This document shows, piece after piece, positions 1 through 9,123 of a DNA stretch of 64,000 nucleotides. The notes below the pieces were generated by a model that saw nothing but the letters and a program-made list of their open reading frames with translations, was not told where the DNA came from and searched no databases. Source of the stretch: an uncultured Microbacterium sp. GTDB taxonomy: Bacteria; Actinomycetota; Actinomycetes; Actinomycetales; Microbacteriaceae. Each line of letters opens with the position of its first letter. The first letter of the stretch is position 1. The DNA is taken from NCBI RefSeq assembly GCF_947489255.1, contig NZ_CANLCY010000001.1, positions 434,001 to 498,000 of the forward strand, written 5' to 3'. The position numbers and the translations under genes are program-made.

Positions 1-210
1 CCGGTGATCCAGCGCCAGCGTTTCGTCGAGCAGGCCAAGCTCGCCGCGCGGGGCGACGACGAGGCGATGCCGATCGACGAGGAGTTCCTCCGGGCGCTCG
101 AGCACGGGATGCCGCCCACCGGGGGGATGGGGATGGGGATCGACCGTCTGCTGATGGCCATCACCGGGCTCGGGATCCGTGAGACGATCCTCTTCCCGCT
201 GGTGAAGTAG
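1..210 (+). CDS. lysS: Lysyl-tRNA synthetase, C-terminal fragment (5' end outside window)
   Basis: This is the last 69 codons of a class II aminoacyl-tRNA synthetase, read in frame from base 2-4 to the TAG at 208-210. The glycine-rich [11 protein letters not shown] stretch is class II motif 3, which carries the ATP-binding Arg, and the ETILFPLVK ending is typical of bacterial LysRS. The enzyme charges tRNA-Lys in the cytoplasm. The true start lies upstream of the window. Its last 50 bp overlap the 3' end of the convergent DUF4192 gene. Confidence 0.92.
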   Translation, partial: PVIQRQRFVEQAKLAARGDDEAMPIDEEFLRALEHGMPPTGGMGMGIDRLLMAITGLGIRETILFPLVK

Positions 211-1315
211 GGCGCTCGAAGACCCACTCGGGCAGGCGACCGGCGTCGAGAAGGCTCAGCATGATCGCGCTGAGGCCGTGCTGGGGGTCGATGCGGATCG
301 CCTCTTCGGCGTAGGTCCCGGCGTGCGACGAGCGTCCCAGCGCCCACGCCAGCCAGGCGCAGGCCGACAGGGCCCCGGGTCGTCGATCGGGCGGCACGGT
401 CGCGGCGACCTGCCGGCACACCTCCAGGGCGGCCCGAAGGCGCTCGGGCTCGGGCTGCGGGCCCTCTCCCCACATCGGACGCGCGAGGTCTTCGGGGAAG
501 GGCGTGCCCGCGCTGAACGCGGTCTGCGCGCGCAGCACCGCATCGCCGGCGGCGACATCGGCGGCCCACTGCATGAGGGCCACGTCGCGCAGCGACGGAC
601 GCTCGAGGCAGAACGCGAGGGCCGCGATCATCGTCGACCGCAGGCGCCCCGACTCGGTGACCGCCCTCTCGAACAGGGCGGGCGGGTCGGCGAGCAGTGA
701 CACGATCTCATCGGCCTCGGCTCGCCGCGCGAGCGGCAGGCGACGCCGATCGCGCGGGCGGCCGAGGGCGTCGTCGACGTCGCCGAGCGATCGCGCCACG
801 GATGCCGCGGTCTCGGTGTCGACCGCGGGGAGCGCGGCGGCGGAGAACTGGTCGGTGCGGGGGAGTGCGTCGGCTCCTCGGGCGTCGGCGTCGGCGATCT
901 CGGACAGCGGACCCGCGGACGCGCCCGCGGGGTCGAGGTAGCAGGCCCAGGCATCGGGACCGACGACGAGAGCGTCGAGCACGCGCAGGCCGCAGATGCC
1001 CGCTCGAGACACGACCTCGTCGATCAGCGCGCGTTCCGGGAGGTCGGAGCCGCCGGTCACCGGGCTGTCGGTGTACACGACCGGGACGATCGCGTCCGTC
1101 GACGCGACCTTGCACGCCATGCCGATGACGGTCGACGCGATGCTCTCGGCCTCGGTCGGCCCGCCGCGGGGGAGGTCGACGCGCATGGCCCCGAGAGATC
1201 GCCCGTCGGCGAAGGGGACGACGACGAGACTTTCCCGCGGGGTGCACTCCAGCAGGTGCGGGACGAGGGCGAGGAACGAGGCGGACGAGGCGGCGCGGAC
1301 GACGGTCGGGGTCAT
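161..1315 (-). CDS. DUF4192 family protein
   Basis: This 384-residue protein matches the actinobacterial DUF4192 family from its N terminus, where [22 protein letters not shown] is the hallmark opening (a '[14 protein letters not shown]' pattern). No function is established for the family and I do not assign one. It is probably cytoplasmic; I see no signal peptide or membrane helix. I chose the ATG at 1315. An in-frame GTG six bases upstream is possible, and neither has a clear ribosome binding site. Its 3' end runs 50 bp into lysS on the opposite strand. Low-complexity acidic/alanine segments in the middle suggest a flexible linker. Confidence 0.75.
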   Translation of the reverse strand: MTPTVVRAASSASFLALVPHLLECTPRESLVVVPFADGRSLGAMRVDLPRGGPTEAESIASTVIGMACKVASTDAIVPVVYTDSPVTGGSDLPERALIDEVVSRAGICGLRVLDALVVGPDAWACYLDPAGASAGPLSEIADADARGADALPRTDQFSAAALPAVDTETAASVARSLGDVDDALGRPRDRRRLPLARRAEADEIVSLLADPPALFERAVTESGRLRSTMIAALAFCLERPSLRDVALMQWAADVAAGDAVLRAQTAFSAGTPFPEDLARPMWGEGPQPEPERLRAALEVCRQVAATVPPDRRPGALSACAWLAWALGRSSHAGTYAEEAIRIDPQHGLSAIMLSLLDAGRLPEWVFERPTSPAGRGSSHGSRAR

Positions 1316-1428
1316 GGGCACGAGCGTGCCGGGTCACGGCATCCGCGCGCGGGGCGGGAAACCTCGATCGTGGATAACCCGACTGCCACGGCGCGTGGGG
1401 AGGAGCGGTGCGCGGGTATCCTGGGGGT

Positions 1429-1626
1429 ATGGATGAGACCTGGGTCGCGATGCTGTGGGCGATCCTGCCCACGATCGTCGTCTCGGTCGTGTTCTTCTTC
1501 ATCCTCCGCAACGTGATCCGCATGGACCGCACCGAGCGCAAGGTCTACTCGCGCATCGAAGCCGAGGAGCGCGCGAAGCGCGGCCTCCCGCCGGTCGCCT
1601 CCACCGGCGACGGTCCCGCGAGCTGA
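1429..1626 (+). CDS. Small single-pass membrane protein (65 aa)
   Basis: A 65-residue protein starting MDETWVAM, with one strongly hydrophobic helix at about residues 7-26 (rich in V, I and F) followed by a charged tail (RMDRTERKVYSR). This looks like an N-out/C-in membrane anchor with a cytoplasmic basic tail. I prefer the ATG at 1429 over the in-frame GTG at 1408 because it places the helix near the N terminus. Such small proteins are common in Microbacteriaceae without known role. It sits 64 bp upstream of cls and could share its transcript. Confidence 0.6.
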   Translation: MDETWVAMLWAILPTIVVSVVFFFILRNVIRMDRTERKVYSRIEAEERAKRGLPPVASTGDGPAS

Positions 1627-1690
1627 CGATCGCGCGACCGCTGTCGCAGCCCCTCGCTACGCTGGGTGGACGACCCGCTCAGGAGGACCC

Positions 1691-3157
1691 GTGATCACCG
1701 CCACGTTCGACGCGAGCTGGCTCGTCATCACGCTGTTCGTCGTCGACCTCGTGGTGCGTATCGCCGCGATCATCATCGTGCCGCGCAACCGCCGCCCGAC
1801 CGCCGCGATGGCGTGGCTCCTGGCGATCTACTTCATCCCCTTCCTCGGGGTCTTCCTCTTCCTGCTGATCGGCAATCCCCGTCTGCCGCGCAAGCGCCGG
1901 CGCAAGCAGACCGCGATCAACGAGTACATCCACGACACGAGCGCGTCGCTCGAGTTCGGCACCCTGCGTCCCCACGCCCCCGACTGGTTCCGCGCCCTCG
2001 TGCGCCTCAACCGCAACCTCGGGGCGATGCCGATCGCCGGTGACAACGCCGCGACCCTCATCGCCGACTACCAGCAGAGCCTGGATGCCATGGCCGAGGC
2101 CATCCGCCTCGCGAAGCGCTACGTGCACGTCGAGTTCTACATCCTGCAGTCCGACGAATCGACCGACAACTTCTTCCGCGCCCTCGAGGAGGCGGCCGAG
2201 CGCGGTGTCGTCGTCCGCGTGCTGCTGGATCACTGGGCCAACCGGGGCAAGCCCTTCTACAAGCAGACCCTCCGGCGTCTCGACGACATGGGCGCGCACT
2301 GGCATCTCATGCTCCCCGTGCAGCCGTTGCGCGGGCGGTATCAGCGCCCCGACCTGCGCAACCACCGCAAGCTCCTCGTCATCGACGGCGACGTCGCCTA
2401 CATGGGCTCGCAGAACGTCACCGACTCGTCGTACAACCTGCGCAAGAACATCCGTCGCGGCCTGCACTGGGTCGATCTGATGGTGCGCGTCGAAGGCCCC
2501 GTGGTGGCCAGCATCAACGCCGTGTTCCTCTCGGACTGGTACAGCGAGACCGACGAGACCCTGCGCGACGAGATCGACCTGTTCAGCGTGACCTCCGGCC
2601 CCGGCGACCTCGACTGCCAGATCGTGCCCTCGGGTCCCGGCTTCGATTTCCAGAACAACCTCAAGCTCTTCCTCGGGCTGCTCTTCGCCGCGCGCGAGCG
2701 CATCATCATCGTAAGCCCCTACTTCGTCCCCGACGAGGCCCTCCTCCTGGCGATCACGACGGCGTGCCAGCGCGGCGTCCACGTCGAGCTCTTCGTGTCC
2801 GAAGAGGGTGACCAGGCGATGGTCTACCACGCCCAGCGCAGCTACTACGAGGCGCTCCTGCGCGCCGGCGTGGTCATCTGGATGTACCGCAAGCCGTTCA
2901 TCCTGCACTCCAAGAGCGTGACGATCGACGACGAGGTCGCGGTCATCGGCTCGAGCAACATGGACATGCGATCGTTCGGTCTTAACCTCGAGGTGTCGAT
3001 GCTCGTGCGGGGCGAGGAGTTCGTCCGCGACATGCGCGCCGTCGAGCACACCTACCGCAGCCTCAGCCGCCAGCTCACGATCGAGGAGTGGAAGCACCAG
3101 CCGCTCCGTTCGACGATCCTCGACAACCTCGCGCGGCTCACCTCGGCGCTGCAGTGA
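1691..3157 (+). CDS. cls: Cardiolipin synthase (phospholipase D family)
   Basis: A 488-residue enzyme with two N-terminal membrane helices (about residues 10-30 and 40-62, PLDc_N type) and two PLD catalytic HKD motifs: HRKLLVID with His225, and HSKSVTID with His406. Each is followed by the usual G-S-x-N segment (GSQN, GSSN). The family makes cardiolipin by phosphatidyl transfer at the inner membrane. The start is a GTG at 1691 with an excellent AGGAGG ribosome binding site at 1681-1686. Actinobacteria more often use a CDP-alcohol type cardiolipin synthase, so this PLD-type enzyme may act alone or in parallel. Confidence 0.88.
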   Translation: MITATFDASWLVITLFVVDLVVRIAAIIIVPRNRRPTAAMAWLLAIYFIPFLGVFLFLLIGNPRLPRKRRRKQTAINEYIHDTSASLEFGTLRPHAPDWFRALVRLNRNLGAMPIAGDNAATLIADYQQSLDAMAEAIRLAKRYVHVEFYILQSDESTDNFFRALEEAAERGVVVRVLLDHWANRGKPFYKQTLRRLDDMGAHWHLMLPVQPLRGRYQRPDLRNHRKLLVIDGDVAYMGSQNVTDSSYNLRKNIRRGLHWVDLMVRVEGPVVASINAVFLSDWYSETDETLRDEIDLFSVTSGPGDLDCQIVPSGPGFDFQNNLKLFLGLLFAARERIIIVSPYFVPDEALLLAITTACQRGVHVELFVSEEGDQAMVYHAQRSYYEALLRAGVVIWMYRKPFILHSKSVTIDDEVAVIGSSNMDMRSFGLNLEVSMLVRGEEFVRDMRAVEHTYRSLSRQLTIEEWKHQPLRSTILDNLARLTSALQ

Positions 3158-3243
3158 TGCTCCGGCGGTGGCGCGCCGCGGCTTCGCCGCCGGCATCCAG
3201 GAATCTCCGCCATCATGGGGCGGAACTCGCCCCGGAGGTCCAC

Positions 3244-3981
3244 ATGTCCCGTCATCGTCTGACTCTCATCGCCGCCCTCGGTGCCGGCCTGCTGGCCGCC
3301 GGCGCCCTCACCGGCTGCGCCACCGGCGCGTCGTCGCCCGCGCAGGAGACCTCGCCGTCCGCCTCGTCCAGTCCGGATGCCGGGGAGTCGGCATCGGCGG
3401 CCGAGGTCGGGGCCGCATGGCTCGACGCGGGTCGCGCGATCGCCGTCGTCACCTGGGGGAGCTCGACCTGCGTGCCCGTCGTCAGTGCGGAGCCGGCCCT
3501 GTCCGATGACGCCCTCACCGTCACCCTCGGGGAGTCCACCCGCACGGACTGCACGCGCGACATGGCTCCGCGGGCCACCCTGGTGGGCCTGCCCGCGGGC
3601 GTGGACCCCACCCGATCGCTTGAGGTGACCGTGGAAGGCGCGGCCGAGGGGCGGACGACCCTCGCACCGCTGACCTCCGCCCCGTCCGACGCGGAGCAGT
3701 TCGCTCCCAGCGCCGGCTGGGTCGACGCGCGCACCATCGCCCTCGTCACCTACGGCAGCTCCGGCTGCCCGCCCACCGTGGAGTCGGTCACCACGACCGG
3801 GACCGGCATCACGGTGCAGTTCGCCGCCCCGCCCGCCGACCAGATCTGCACGATGGACCTCGCCCCGCGCGTCACCCTCGCCGACGTCGGCGACGGGGCG
3901 CCCGAGGGTGCCGTGTCGGTGGTGCTGTCGGGTGGCGGAGTCGATGCGCCGGATCCGATCCCGGTGCTGGGCTCGCGCTGA
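3244..3981 (+). CDS. Secreted lipoprotein with two tandem homologous domains
   Basis: A 245-residue lipoprotein. Residues 1-25 form a lipoprotein signal peptide with lipobox LTGC (Cys25 would be lipidated). A Ser/Pro/Ala-rich linker follows, then two tandem copies of one ~75-residue domain. Matching blocks are WLDAGRAIAVVTWGSSTCVP versus WVDARTIALVTYGSSGCPP, and DCTRDMAPRATL versus ICTMDLAPRVTL. Each repeat has two conserved cysteines, probably a disulfide. It is anchored to the outer face of the membrane; I do not recognise a function. The ATG at 3244 has CGGAGG just upstream. A longer reading from 3088 would bury the signal peptide. Confidence 0.75.
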   Translation: MSRHRLTLIAALGAGLLAAGALTGCATGASSPAQETSPSASSSPDAGESASAAEVGAAWLDAGRAIAVVTWGSSTCVPVVSAEPALSDDALTVTLGESTRTDCTRDMAPRATLVGLPAGVDPTRSLEVTVEGAAEGRTTLAPLTSAPSDAEQFAPSAGWVDARTIALVTYGSSGCPPTVESVTTTGTGITVQFAAPPADQICTMDLAPRVTLADVGDGAPEGAVSVVLSGGGVDAPDPIPVLGSR

Positions 3982-3999
3982 GCGCCGGCCCGCGGGGTC

Positions 4000-4233
4000 T
4001 CACGGGCTGACGACCAGCAGGTCGCCCACCTCGCACTCCAGCACGCGGCAGATGGCCGACAGCGTCGAGTAGCGGACCGCCCTCGCCCGGTCGTTCTTGA
4101 GCACCGAGAGGTTGACGACCGAGACGCCCACGAGCTCGCTCAGTCGGGTCAGCGTCATCCCGCGGGCCTCCAGCAGCTCGTCGAGGCGGCAATGGATGCC
4201 GGTGGGCCCCTCGTCGGCGGCGGCCGGGCTCAT
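4000..4233 (-). CDS. Xre/Cro-type helix-turn-helix regulator (YozG-like)
   Basis: A 77-residue protein that is almost entirely one HTH_3 domain (LDELLEARGMTLTRLSELVG, then the recognition helix region NLSVLKND and the closing LECEVGDLL). This is the size and ending of the YozG-type Cro/C1 regulators that usually accompany DUF2975 membrane proteins. The ATG at 4233 overlaps the stop of the upstream DUF2975 gene by 4 bp (ATGA), so the two are translationally coupled. It probably binds the TATCGA repeats in the promoter at 4866-4919 and regulates its own operon. Confidence 0.82.
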   Translation of the reverse strand: MSPAAADEGPTGIHCRLDELLEARGMTLTRLSELVGVSVVNLSVLKNDRARAVRYSTLSAICRVLECEVGDLLVVSP

Positions 4234-4856
4234 ACGAGGCCCTCGGTGTCGCGCCGCAGGCGATCGCCGACCGTGAACACGGTGCTGGAGAGTCCCGCGA
4301 CGAAGCCGATCACGATGAGGATCGGGAGGTCGATCTGCTGGGTCAGTCCGCGGTCGTAGGTGCGATCCGACAGCCACGCGAGGGCGCCGTTCGCGACCAT
4401 GTTGTGGAAGAACGGCACCGCGAACGCCGCGACGAGCGAGACGATGCCGGCGGCCGCTACCAGACGGGTGTGCCGGCGGCTGAAGATCTCCCCCTTCAGG
4501 ATGCCGACGCACAGGACGACGAGCAGCACCACCACCGTCACGACCGCGGCGGCGAAGATCCCCTGCGAGAGGAACAGCGCCCAGAGCGAGGCGAGGGGGA
4601 GCGAGGGGGCGGTGACCACCGCGCCGGTCAGCTCGACGGGGACGGACGCCCCGTCGGGACCGATCGGCGCCTGGGCGACGGTGTCGAGGAACTCGATGGG
4701 GACGCGCACGTCGCGGTTGCCGACGGCGGCCACGATGGTGCCCACGGAACGGATCACCGCCCAGGCGGCGATGGCGACGCCCGCGACGATGAAGAGCAGG
4801 AAGCTGCCGGTGTCGCCGCGGGAGAGGGTGCGCGAGGTGGATCGGGGGGATGCCAT
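4230..4856 (-). CDS. DUF2975 family membrane protein
   Basis: A 208-residue integral membrane protein with four predicted helices (about residues 18-40, 88-118, 128-150 and 172-192) and a long extracytoplasmic loop between helices 1 and 2. The architecture and the coupled downstream YozG-like regulator are those of DUF2975 proteins. The molecular role is unknown; one common idea is that the membrane protein controls the small HTH protein. An AAGGAG ribosome binding site precedes the ATG at 4856. It is transcribed away from clpC, and the shared intergenic region carries repeated TATCGA boxes. Confidence 0.75.
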   Translation of the reverse strand: MASPRSTSRTLSRGDTGSFLLFIVAGVAIAAWAVIRSVGTIVAAVGNRDVRVPIEFLDTVAQAPIGPDGASVPVELTGAVVTAPSLPLASLWALFLSQGIFAAAVVTVVVLLVVLCVGILKGEIFSRRHTRLVAAAGIVSLVAAFAVPFFHNMVANGALAWLSDRTYDRGLTQQIDLPILIVIGFVAGLSSTVFTVGDRLRRDTEGLV

Positions 4857-4865
4857 GATCGCTCC

Positions 4866-4919
4866 TTATCGATGATCGTTGTTATTGACTGTCGATAAGG
4901 TATCGATACTCGATAGGTT
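4866..4919. promoter_or_regulatory. Array of TATCGA boxes between DUF2975/Xre operon and clpC
   Basis: Four near-identical boxes lie within 54 bp: TTATCGAT (4867-4874), GTCGATAAGG (4891-4900), the palindrome TATCGATA (4901-4908) and CTCGATAGG (4910-4918). Read on the minus strand, TTGCGA-N17-TACCTT fits a sigma-A promoter for the DUF2975 operon, with the boxes inside and just below it. This is the arrangement expected of an autoregulated operator for the small HTH protein. Confidence 0.5.
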
Positions 4920-5045
4920 TCGCAACGCCGGGTGTCACGGCGGTATGCCCACGGCGAACACGCGTCTCCGGCATCCGGCCGCTGGTTACTCTCGATGTAC
5001 GGCGCGCGGAGGCGTGCCTGTCAGCCCATTTCTGGAGGGACTGAG

Positions 5046-7571
5046 ATGTTCGAGAGATTCACCGACCGTGCCCGTCGTGTGGTCGTCCTCGCCCAAGAAG
5101 AGGCGAAGATGCTCAACCACAACTACATCGGGACCGAGCACATCCTGCTCGGGCTGATCCACGAGGGCGAGGGCGTCGCCGCGAAGGCGCTCGAGTCGCT
5201 CGGCATCTCGCTCGACGCCGTCCGCGAGCAGGTGCAGGACATCATCGGCCAGGGTCAGCAGCAGCCGACCGGCCACATCCCCTTCACGCCGCGCGCGAAG
5301 AAGGTCTTGGAGCTGTCCCTGCGCGAGGCGCTGCAGCTCGGCCACAACTACATCGGGACCGAGCACATCCTGCTCGGCCTCATCCGCGAGGGCGAGGGTG
5401 TCGCCGCCCAGGTGCTCGTCAAGCTCGGCGCCGACCTGAACAAGGTGCGCCAGCAGGTCATCCAGCTGCTCTCCGGCTACCAGGGCAAGGAGCCCGCGGG
5501 CGTCGCGTCCGGGGCCGGCGAGCAGAGCCAGGGTGCCGCCCAGGGCGGGTCGGCCGTGCTCGACCAGTTCGGCCGCAACCTCACGCAGGCCGCGCGCGAC
5601 AACAAGCTCGACCCCGTGATCGGGCGCGAGAAGGAGATCGAGCGCGTGATGCAGATCCTGTCGCGCCGCTCGAAGAACAACCCCGTCCTCATCGGCGAGC
5701 CCGGTGTCGGAAAGACGGCGGTCGTCGAGGGCCTCGCCCAGGCCATCGTCAAGGGCGACGTGCCCGAGACGCTGAAGGACAAGCAGGTCTACTCGCTCGA
5801 CCTCGGCTCGCTCATCGCGGGATCCCGCTACCGCGGCGACTTCGAGGAGCGCCTGAAGAAGGTCACCAAGGAGATCCGCACGCGCGGCGACATCATCGTC
5901 TTCATCGACGAGATCCACACCCTCGTGGGTGCCGGTGCCGCTGAGGGCGCGATCGACGCGGCATCCATCCTCAAGCCCCTCCTCGCCCGCGGTGAGCTCC
6001 AGACCATCGGTGCCACCACGCTCGACGAGTACCGCAAGCACTTCGAGAAGGATGCCGCTCTCGAGCGCCGCTTCCAGCCGATCCAGGTCGCGGAGCCGAG
6101 CCTGCCCCACGCGATCAACATCCTGAAGGGGCTGCGCGACCGCTACGAGGCCCACCACAAGGTGCAGATCACCGACGGTGCGATCGTCGCCGCGGCGAAC
6201 CTCGCCGACCGCTACATCAGCGACCGGTTCCTGCCCGACAAGGCCATCGACCTGATCGACGAGGCCGGCGCGCGCCTGCGCCTGTCGATCCTGTCATCGC
6301 CGCCGGAGCTGCGCGAGTTCGACGAGAAGATCGCCAAGGTCCGCGAGCAGAAGGAGCAGGCCTCCGAGGAGCAGGACTTCGAGAAGGCAGCGGCCCTGCG
6401 CGACGAGGAGAAGTCGCTGCTCGCTGAGCGTCTGCGCCTCGAGAAGCAGTGGCGCTCCGGCGACGTCGCCTCCCACGCGGTGGTCGACGAGGGCCTGATC
6501 GCCGAGGTGCTCGCTCAGGCGACCGGCATCCCGGTGTTCAAGCTCACCGAGGAGGAGTCCAGCCGCCTCATGTTCATGGAGAAGGCGCTGCACCAGCGCG
6601 TCATCGGCCAGGAAGAGGCGATCGCGGCCCTCTCGCGCACGATCCGTCGTCAGCGCGCGGGCCTCAAAGACCCGAAGCGCCCCTCGGGCTCGTTCATCTT
6701 CGCCGGCCCCACCGGTGTCGGAAAGACCGAGCTGGCCAAGGCGCTCGCCGAGTTCCTCTTCGACGACGAGGGTGCGCTGATCTCCCTCGACATGTCGGAG
6801 TTCGGTGAGAAGCACACCGTCTCGCGCCTGTTCGGTGCCCCTCCCGGGTTCGTCGGGTTCGAAGAGGGCGGCCAGCTCACCGAGAAGGTGCGTCGCAAGC
6901 CGTTCTCGGTCGTGCTCTTCGACGAGATCGAGAAGGCCCACCCCGACATCTTCAACTCGCTGCTGCAGATCCTCGAAGAGGGTCGTCTGACCGACGGTCA
7001 GGGCCGCGTCATCGACTTCAAGAACACCGTGATCATCATGACGACGAACCTCGGTTCGTCGGCGATCGCCGGTGGCCCGGTCGGTTTCCAGGTCGAGGGC
7101 AGCGCGCAGACCTCGTACGAGCGGATGAAGGGCAAGGTCGACGAAGAGCTCAAGCGCCACTTCAAGCCCGAGTTCCTCAACCGCGTCGACGACGTCATCG
7201 TCTTCCCGCAGCTGAACAAGGACGAGCTCCGTCAGATCGTCGGACTGTTCGTCAAGCGCTTGGCCGACCGCCTGCTCGACCGCGACATGACGGTCGAGCT
7301 GTCGGACGACGCGAAGGACAAGCTCATCGAGATCGGGTTCGACCCCACGCTCGGTGCGCGCCCCCTGCGCCGCGCCATGCAGCGCGAGGTCGAGGACCGT
7401 CTCAGCGAGAAGATCCTGCACGGCGAGCTCGAGTCGGGCGACCACGTGAAGGTCGGCGTCGAGAACGGTCAGTTCACCTTCGACACCGCTCCGCGCGGCG
7501 AGAAGGTCGCGATCGGCGTCGGAACGGCTGGCGAGATCGCCGCCACCCCCGACACCCTCGCGGGGAGCTGA
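5046..7571 (+). CDS. clpC: ATP-dependent Clp protease ATPase subunit ClpC
   Basis: This 841-residue AAA+ unfoldase feeds substrates to ClpP1P2. The Clp_N domain (about 1-150) shows its internal duplication, with [13 protein letters not shown] twice. AAA+ D1 carries Walker A GEPGVGKT (about 216), and Walker B (IVFIDEIHT) is present. A UVR/middle domain (about 420-460, [18 protein letters not shown]) leads to D2, with Walker A GPTGVGKT (about 554) and the C-terminal D2-small domain. The length equals mycobacterial ClpC1. I chose the ATG at 5046 ([13 protein letters not shown]), with GGAGGGACTGAG upstream. It is an essential regulator of proteolysis in actinobacteria and a target of cyclic peptide antibiotics. 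It forms a single-gene unit ended by the palindrome at 7584-7619. Confidence 0.97.
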   Translation: MFERFTDRARRVVVLAQEEAKMLNHNYIGTEHILLGLIHEGEGVAAKALESLGISLDAVREQVQDIIGQGQQQPTGHIPFTPRAKKVLELSLREALQLGHNYIGTEHILLGLIREGEGVAAQVLVKLGADLNKVRQQVIQLLSGYQGKEPAGVASGAGEQSQGAAQGGSAVLDQFGRNLTQAARDNKLDPVIGREKEIERVMQILSRRSKNNPVLIGEPGVGKTAVVEGLAQAIVKGDVPETLKDKQVYSLDLGSLIAGSRYRGDFEERLKKVTKEIRTRGDIIVFIDEIHTLVGAGAAEGAIDAASILKPLLARGELQTIGATTLDEYRKHFEKDAALERRFQPIQVAEPSLPHAINILKGLRDRYEAHHKVQITDGAIVAAANLADRYISDRFLPDKAIDLIDEAGARLRLSILSSPPELREFDEKIAKVREQKEQASEEQDFEKAAALRDEEKSLLAERLRLEKQWRSGDVASHAVVDEGLIAEVLAQATGIPVFKLTEEESSRLMFMEKALHQRVIGQEEAIAALSRTIRRQRAGLKDPKRPSGSFIFAGPTGVGKTELAKALAEFLFDDEGALISLDMSEFGEKHTVSRLFGAPPGFVGFEEGGQLTEKVRRKPFSVVLFDEIEKAHPDIFNSLLQILEEGRLTDGQGRVIDFKNTVIIMTTNLGSSAIAGGPVGFQVEGSAQTSYERMKGKVDEELKRHFKPEFLNRVDDVIVFPQLNKDELRQIVGLFVKRLADRLLDRDMTVELSDDAKDKLIEIGFDPTLGARPLRRAMQREVEDRLSEKILHGELESGDHVKVGVENGQFTFDTAPRGEKVAIGVGTAGEIAATPDTLAGS

Positions 7572-7583
7572 TCGCCTAGCTCA

Positions 7584-7619
7584 GAAGGGGCCCGGATGCC
7601 ATGGCATCCGGGCCCCTTC
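7584..7619 (+). terminator. Perfect 36-bp palindrome, clpC terminator
   Basis: A perfect inverted repeat with arms of 18 nt and no spacer, 13 bp after the clpC stop. The stem is GAAGGGGCCCGGATGCC and its complement, turning at CATG. It lacks a clear U-run, as is common for actinobacterial terminators. The stem contains GGATGCC/GGCATCC, the heptamer that is over-used across the window. Confidence 0.75.
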
Positions 7620-7643
7620 GTCGTTGCGGCGTAGGCTGTTCCG

Positions 7644-8153
7644 ATGACCTCACCCGCGCCGTTCGTCGTCCGCCCCGCCGGAACCGCCGACGTGCGACGC
7701 ATCCACGAACTGCTCGAGCCGTTCGTGCAGAAGCGCATCCTGCTCGGCAAAGACCTCGTCGTGCTCTACGGGTCCGTGCAGCAGTTCGTCGTCGCCGAGG
7801 CCGACGGGGTCGTCATCGGGTGCGGCGCGCTGCACGTGATGTGGGACGACCTCGCCGAGATCCGCACGCTCATCGTGCACGACGACTGGTTGCACCACGG
7901 CGTGGGTCGGGCCATCGTGGAGGACCTCGAGCAGCGCGCGCGCGAGCTGGGGGTCGCCCGGTTGTTCTGCCTCACCTTCGAGGTCGACTTCTTCACGCGG
8001 CGCGGGTTCGCTCCGATCGGCGAGCAGGTGGTCGACCCCGACGTGTACTCGCAGCTCGTGCGCAGCCCCGACGAGGGCGTCGCCGAGTTCCTCGACCTCG
8101 CGCACGTGAAGCCGAACACGCTCGGCAACACCCGGATGCTCAAGCACCTCTGA
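7644..8153 (+). CDS. argA: Amino-acid N-acetyltransferase (short GNAT-type N-acetylglutamate synthase)
   Basis: A 169-residue GNAT protein. The order V-R-P-A-G-T-A-D-V-R-R-I-H-E-L-L near the N terminus, the acetyl-CoA loop DDWLHHGVGRAIVEDLE and the FTRRGFAPIG C-terminal motif match the short, stand-alone N-acetylglutamate synthase of actinobacteria (Rv2747 type). Unlike classical ArgA it lacks the kinase-like regulatory domain. It would catalyse the first step of arginine biosynthesis, acetylating glutamate (or glutamine) in the cytoplasm. It stands alone, 73 bp after clpC and beyond its terminator. Confidence 0.82.
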   Translation: MTSPAPFVVRPAGTADVRRIHELLEPFVQKRILLGKDLVVLYGSVQQFVVAEADGVVIGCGALHVMWDDLAEIRTLIVHDDWLHHGVGRAIVEDLEQRARELGVARLFCLTFEVDFFTRRGFAPIGEQVVDPDVYSQLVRSPDEGVAEFLDLAHVKPNTLGNTRMLKHL

Positions 8154-8255
8154 CGCGCGCATCGCCCGGCGCTGAGGGCTCCGCGTGCCTGTGAGCGTGC
8201 TGATGCGCGCGCGCCGTGGAATGCCGTCGCCGCCCAGGCGCCTACCCTGGAAACC

Positions 8256-8918
8256 ATGACCGATGCCCCCCGTAGGCGGAGGCAGTCCCCGGCGGTCTAC
8301 CGTCGACGTCGTCTCGCGGCGGGCCTTCTGGCGCTCGTCGTGATCGGCCTCGTCGTGTGGCTCGTCGCGGCTCCGCCGTGGCGCTCCGCCCCGACAGCCC
8401 TCGACACCCCCGCCCCCGCCGAGAGCACGCCCGCCGCCGCACCCTCGTCATCCGCGCCCGCGGCATCCCCGTCGAGCTCCCCGACGCCGACCGCCAGCGC
8501 GCCGTCGGGGCCCGTCGAGTGCACCGCGGCCGACATCACCGTCGAGGCGCTCTCCGACAAGGGGCAGTACGGCCAGGGTGAGAACCCGCAGCTCTCGATC
8601 CGCCTGACGAACACCTCGGCGAATCCCTGCACGATGAACGTCGGCACCAGCGCGCAATCGTTCACGGTGACCAGTGGCTCCGACGTGTGGTGGCGTTCGA
8701 CCGACTGCCAGACCGAGCCGAGCGACATGGAGGTGACGCTCGCCGCCGGGCAGGTCGTCACCAGCTCCGCACCGCTCACCTGGGACCGCACGCGCTCCTC
8801 CGTCGGCTCGTGCGAGAGCGAGCGTCCGTACGCTCCGGGCGGTGGGGCGACCTATCACCTGAGCGTGTCGATCGGCGGCATCCCGTCGGCCGGAACGGCG
8901 TCGTTCGTCTTGCAGTGA
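8256..8918 (+). CDS. Membrane-anchored protein with Ser/Pro/Ala linker and extracellular beta domain
   Basis: A 220-residue protein with a basic N terminus, one transmembrane helix (about residues 22-42), a long Pro/Ser/Ala/Thr-rich linker (about 48-85) and a C-terminal beta-rich domain of ~130 residues. The domain has four cysteines (ECTAAD, NPCTMN, DCQTE, SCESE) and motifs such as SIRLTNTSANPC. It resembles the DUF4232-like or Ig-like extracellular domains of actinobacterial membrane proteins, but I do not assign a family firmly. It is probably a type II membrane protein exposed at the cell wall. Confidence 0.65.
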   Translation: MTDAPRRRRQSPAVYRRRRLAAGLLALVVIGLVVWLVAAPPWRSAPTALDTPAPAESTPAAAPSSSAPAASPSSSPTPTASAPSGPVECTAADITVEALSDKGQYGQGENPQLSIRLTNTSANPCTMNVGTSAQSFTVTSGSDVWWRSTDCQTEPSDMEVTLAAGQVVTSSAPLTWDRTRSSVGSCESERPYAPGGGATYHLSVSIGGIPSAGTASFVLQ

Positions 8919-8985
8919 CATCGGGTCCGCGGCATCCGCTCCGGCCGGGTCGGCGTGCCGCGCCGATGCTCTGTCGCCGCATCCG

Positions 8986-9050
8986 TTCGGGGCGCGATTC
9001 CCCCTCCGGGGCGTGAGTCGCGCGCCCCGGACGGAGGAATGCGCCCCGAA
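8986..9050. repeat. Dispersed palindromic element, copy 1 (family TTCGGGGCGC)
   Basis: A 65-bp imperfect palindrome between two converging genes. The outer arms TTCGGGGCGC (8986-8995) and GCGCCCCGAA (9041-9050) are perfect complements. The inner arms pair around TCCGGGGCG and CGCCCCGGA. A second copy of the same architecture lies at 16172-16237. The downstream bases 9063-9086 contain a tandem ACACGCCGGAGG. Confidence 0.7.
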
Positions 9051-9123
9051 CACGCGAGGCCACACGCCGGAGGACACGCCGGAGGGGACGGATGACGCAG
9101 CGCCCGCCCCCTCCGCCGCTGGG

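Noticed and set aside
4885..4890. TTGACT as the -35 box of clpC
   Set aside because: No acceptable -10 lies at 16-18 bp on the plus strand; the sequence fits better as part of the box array for the opposite operon.
8986..9050. A CRISPR array or phage attachment site
   Set aside because: The palindromes are single elements without regular spacers, and no cas, integrase or recombinase gene is in the window.
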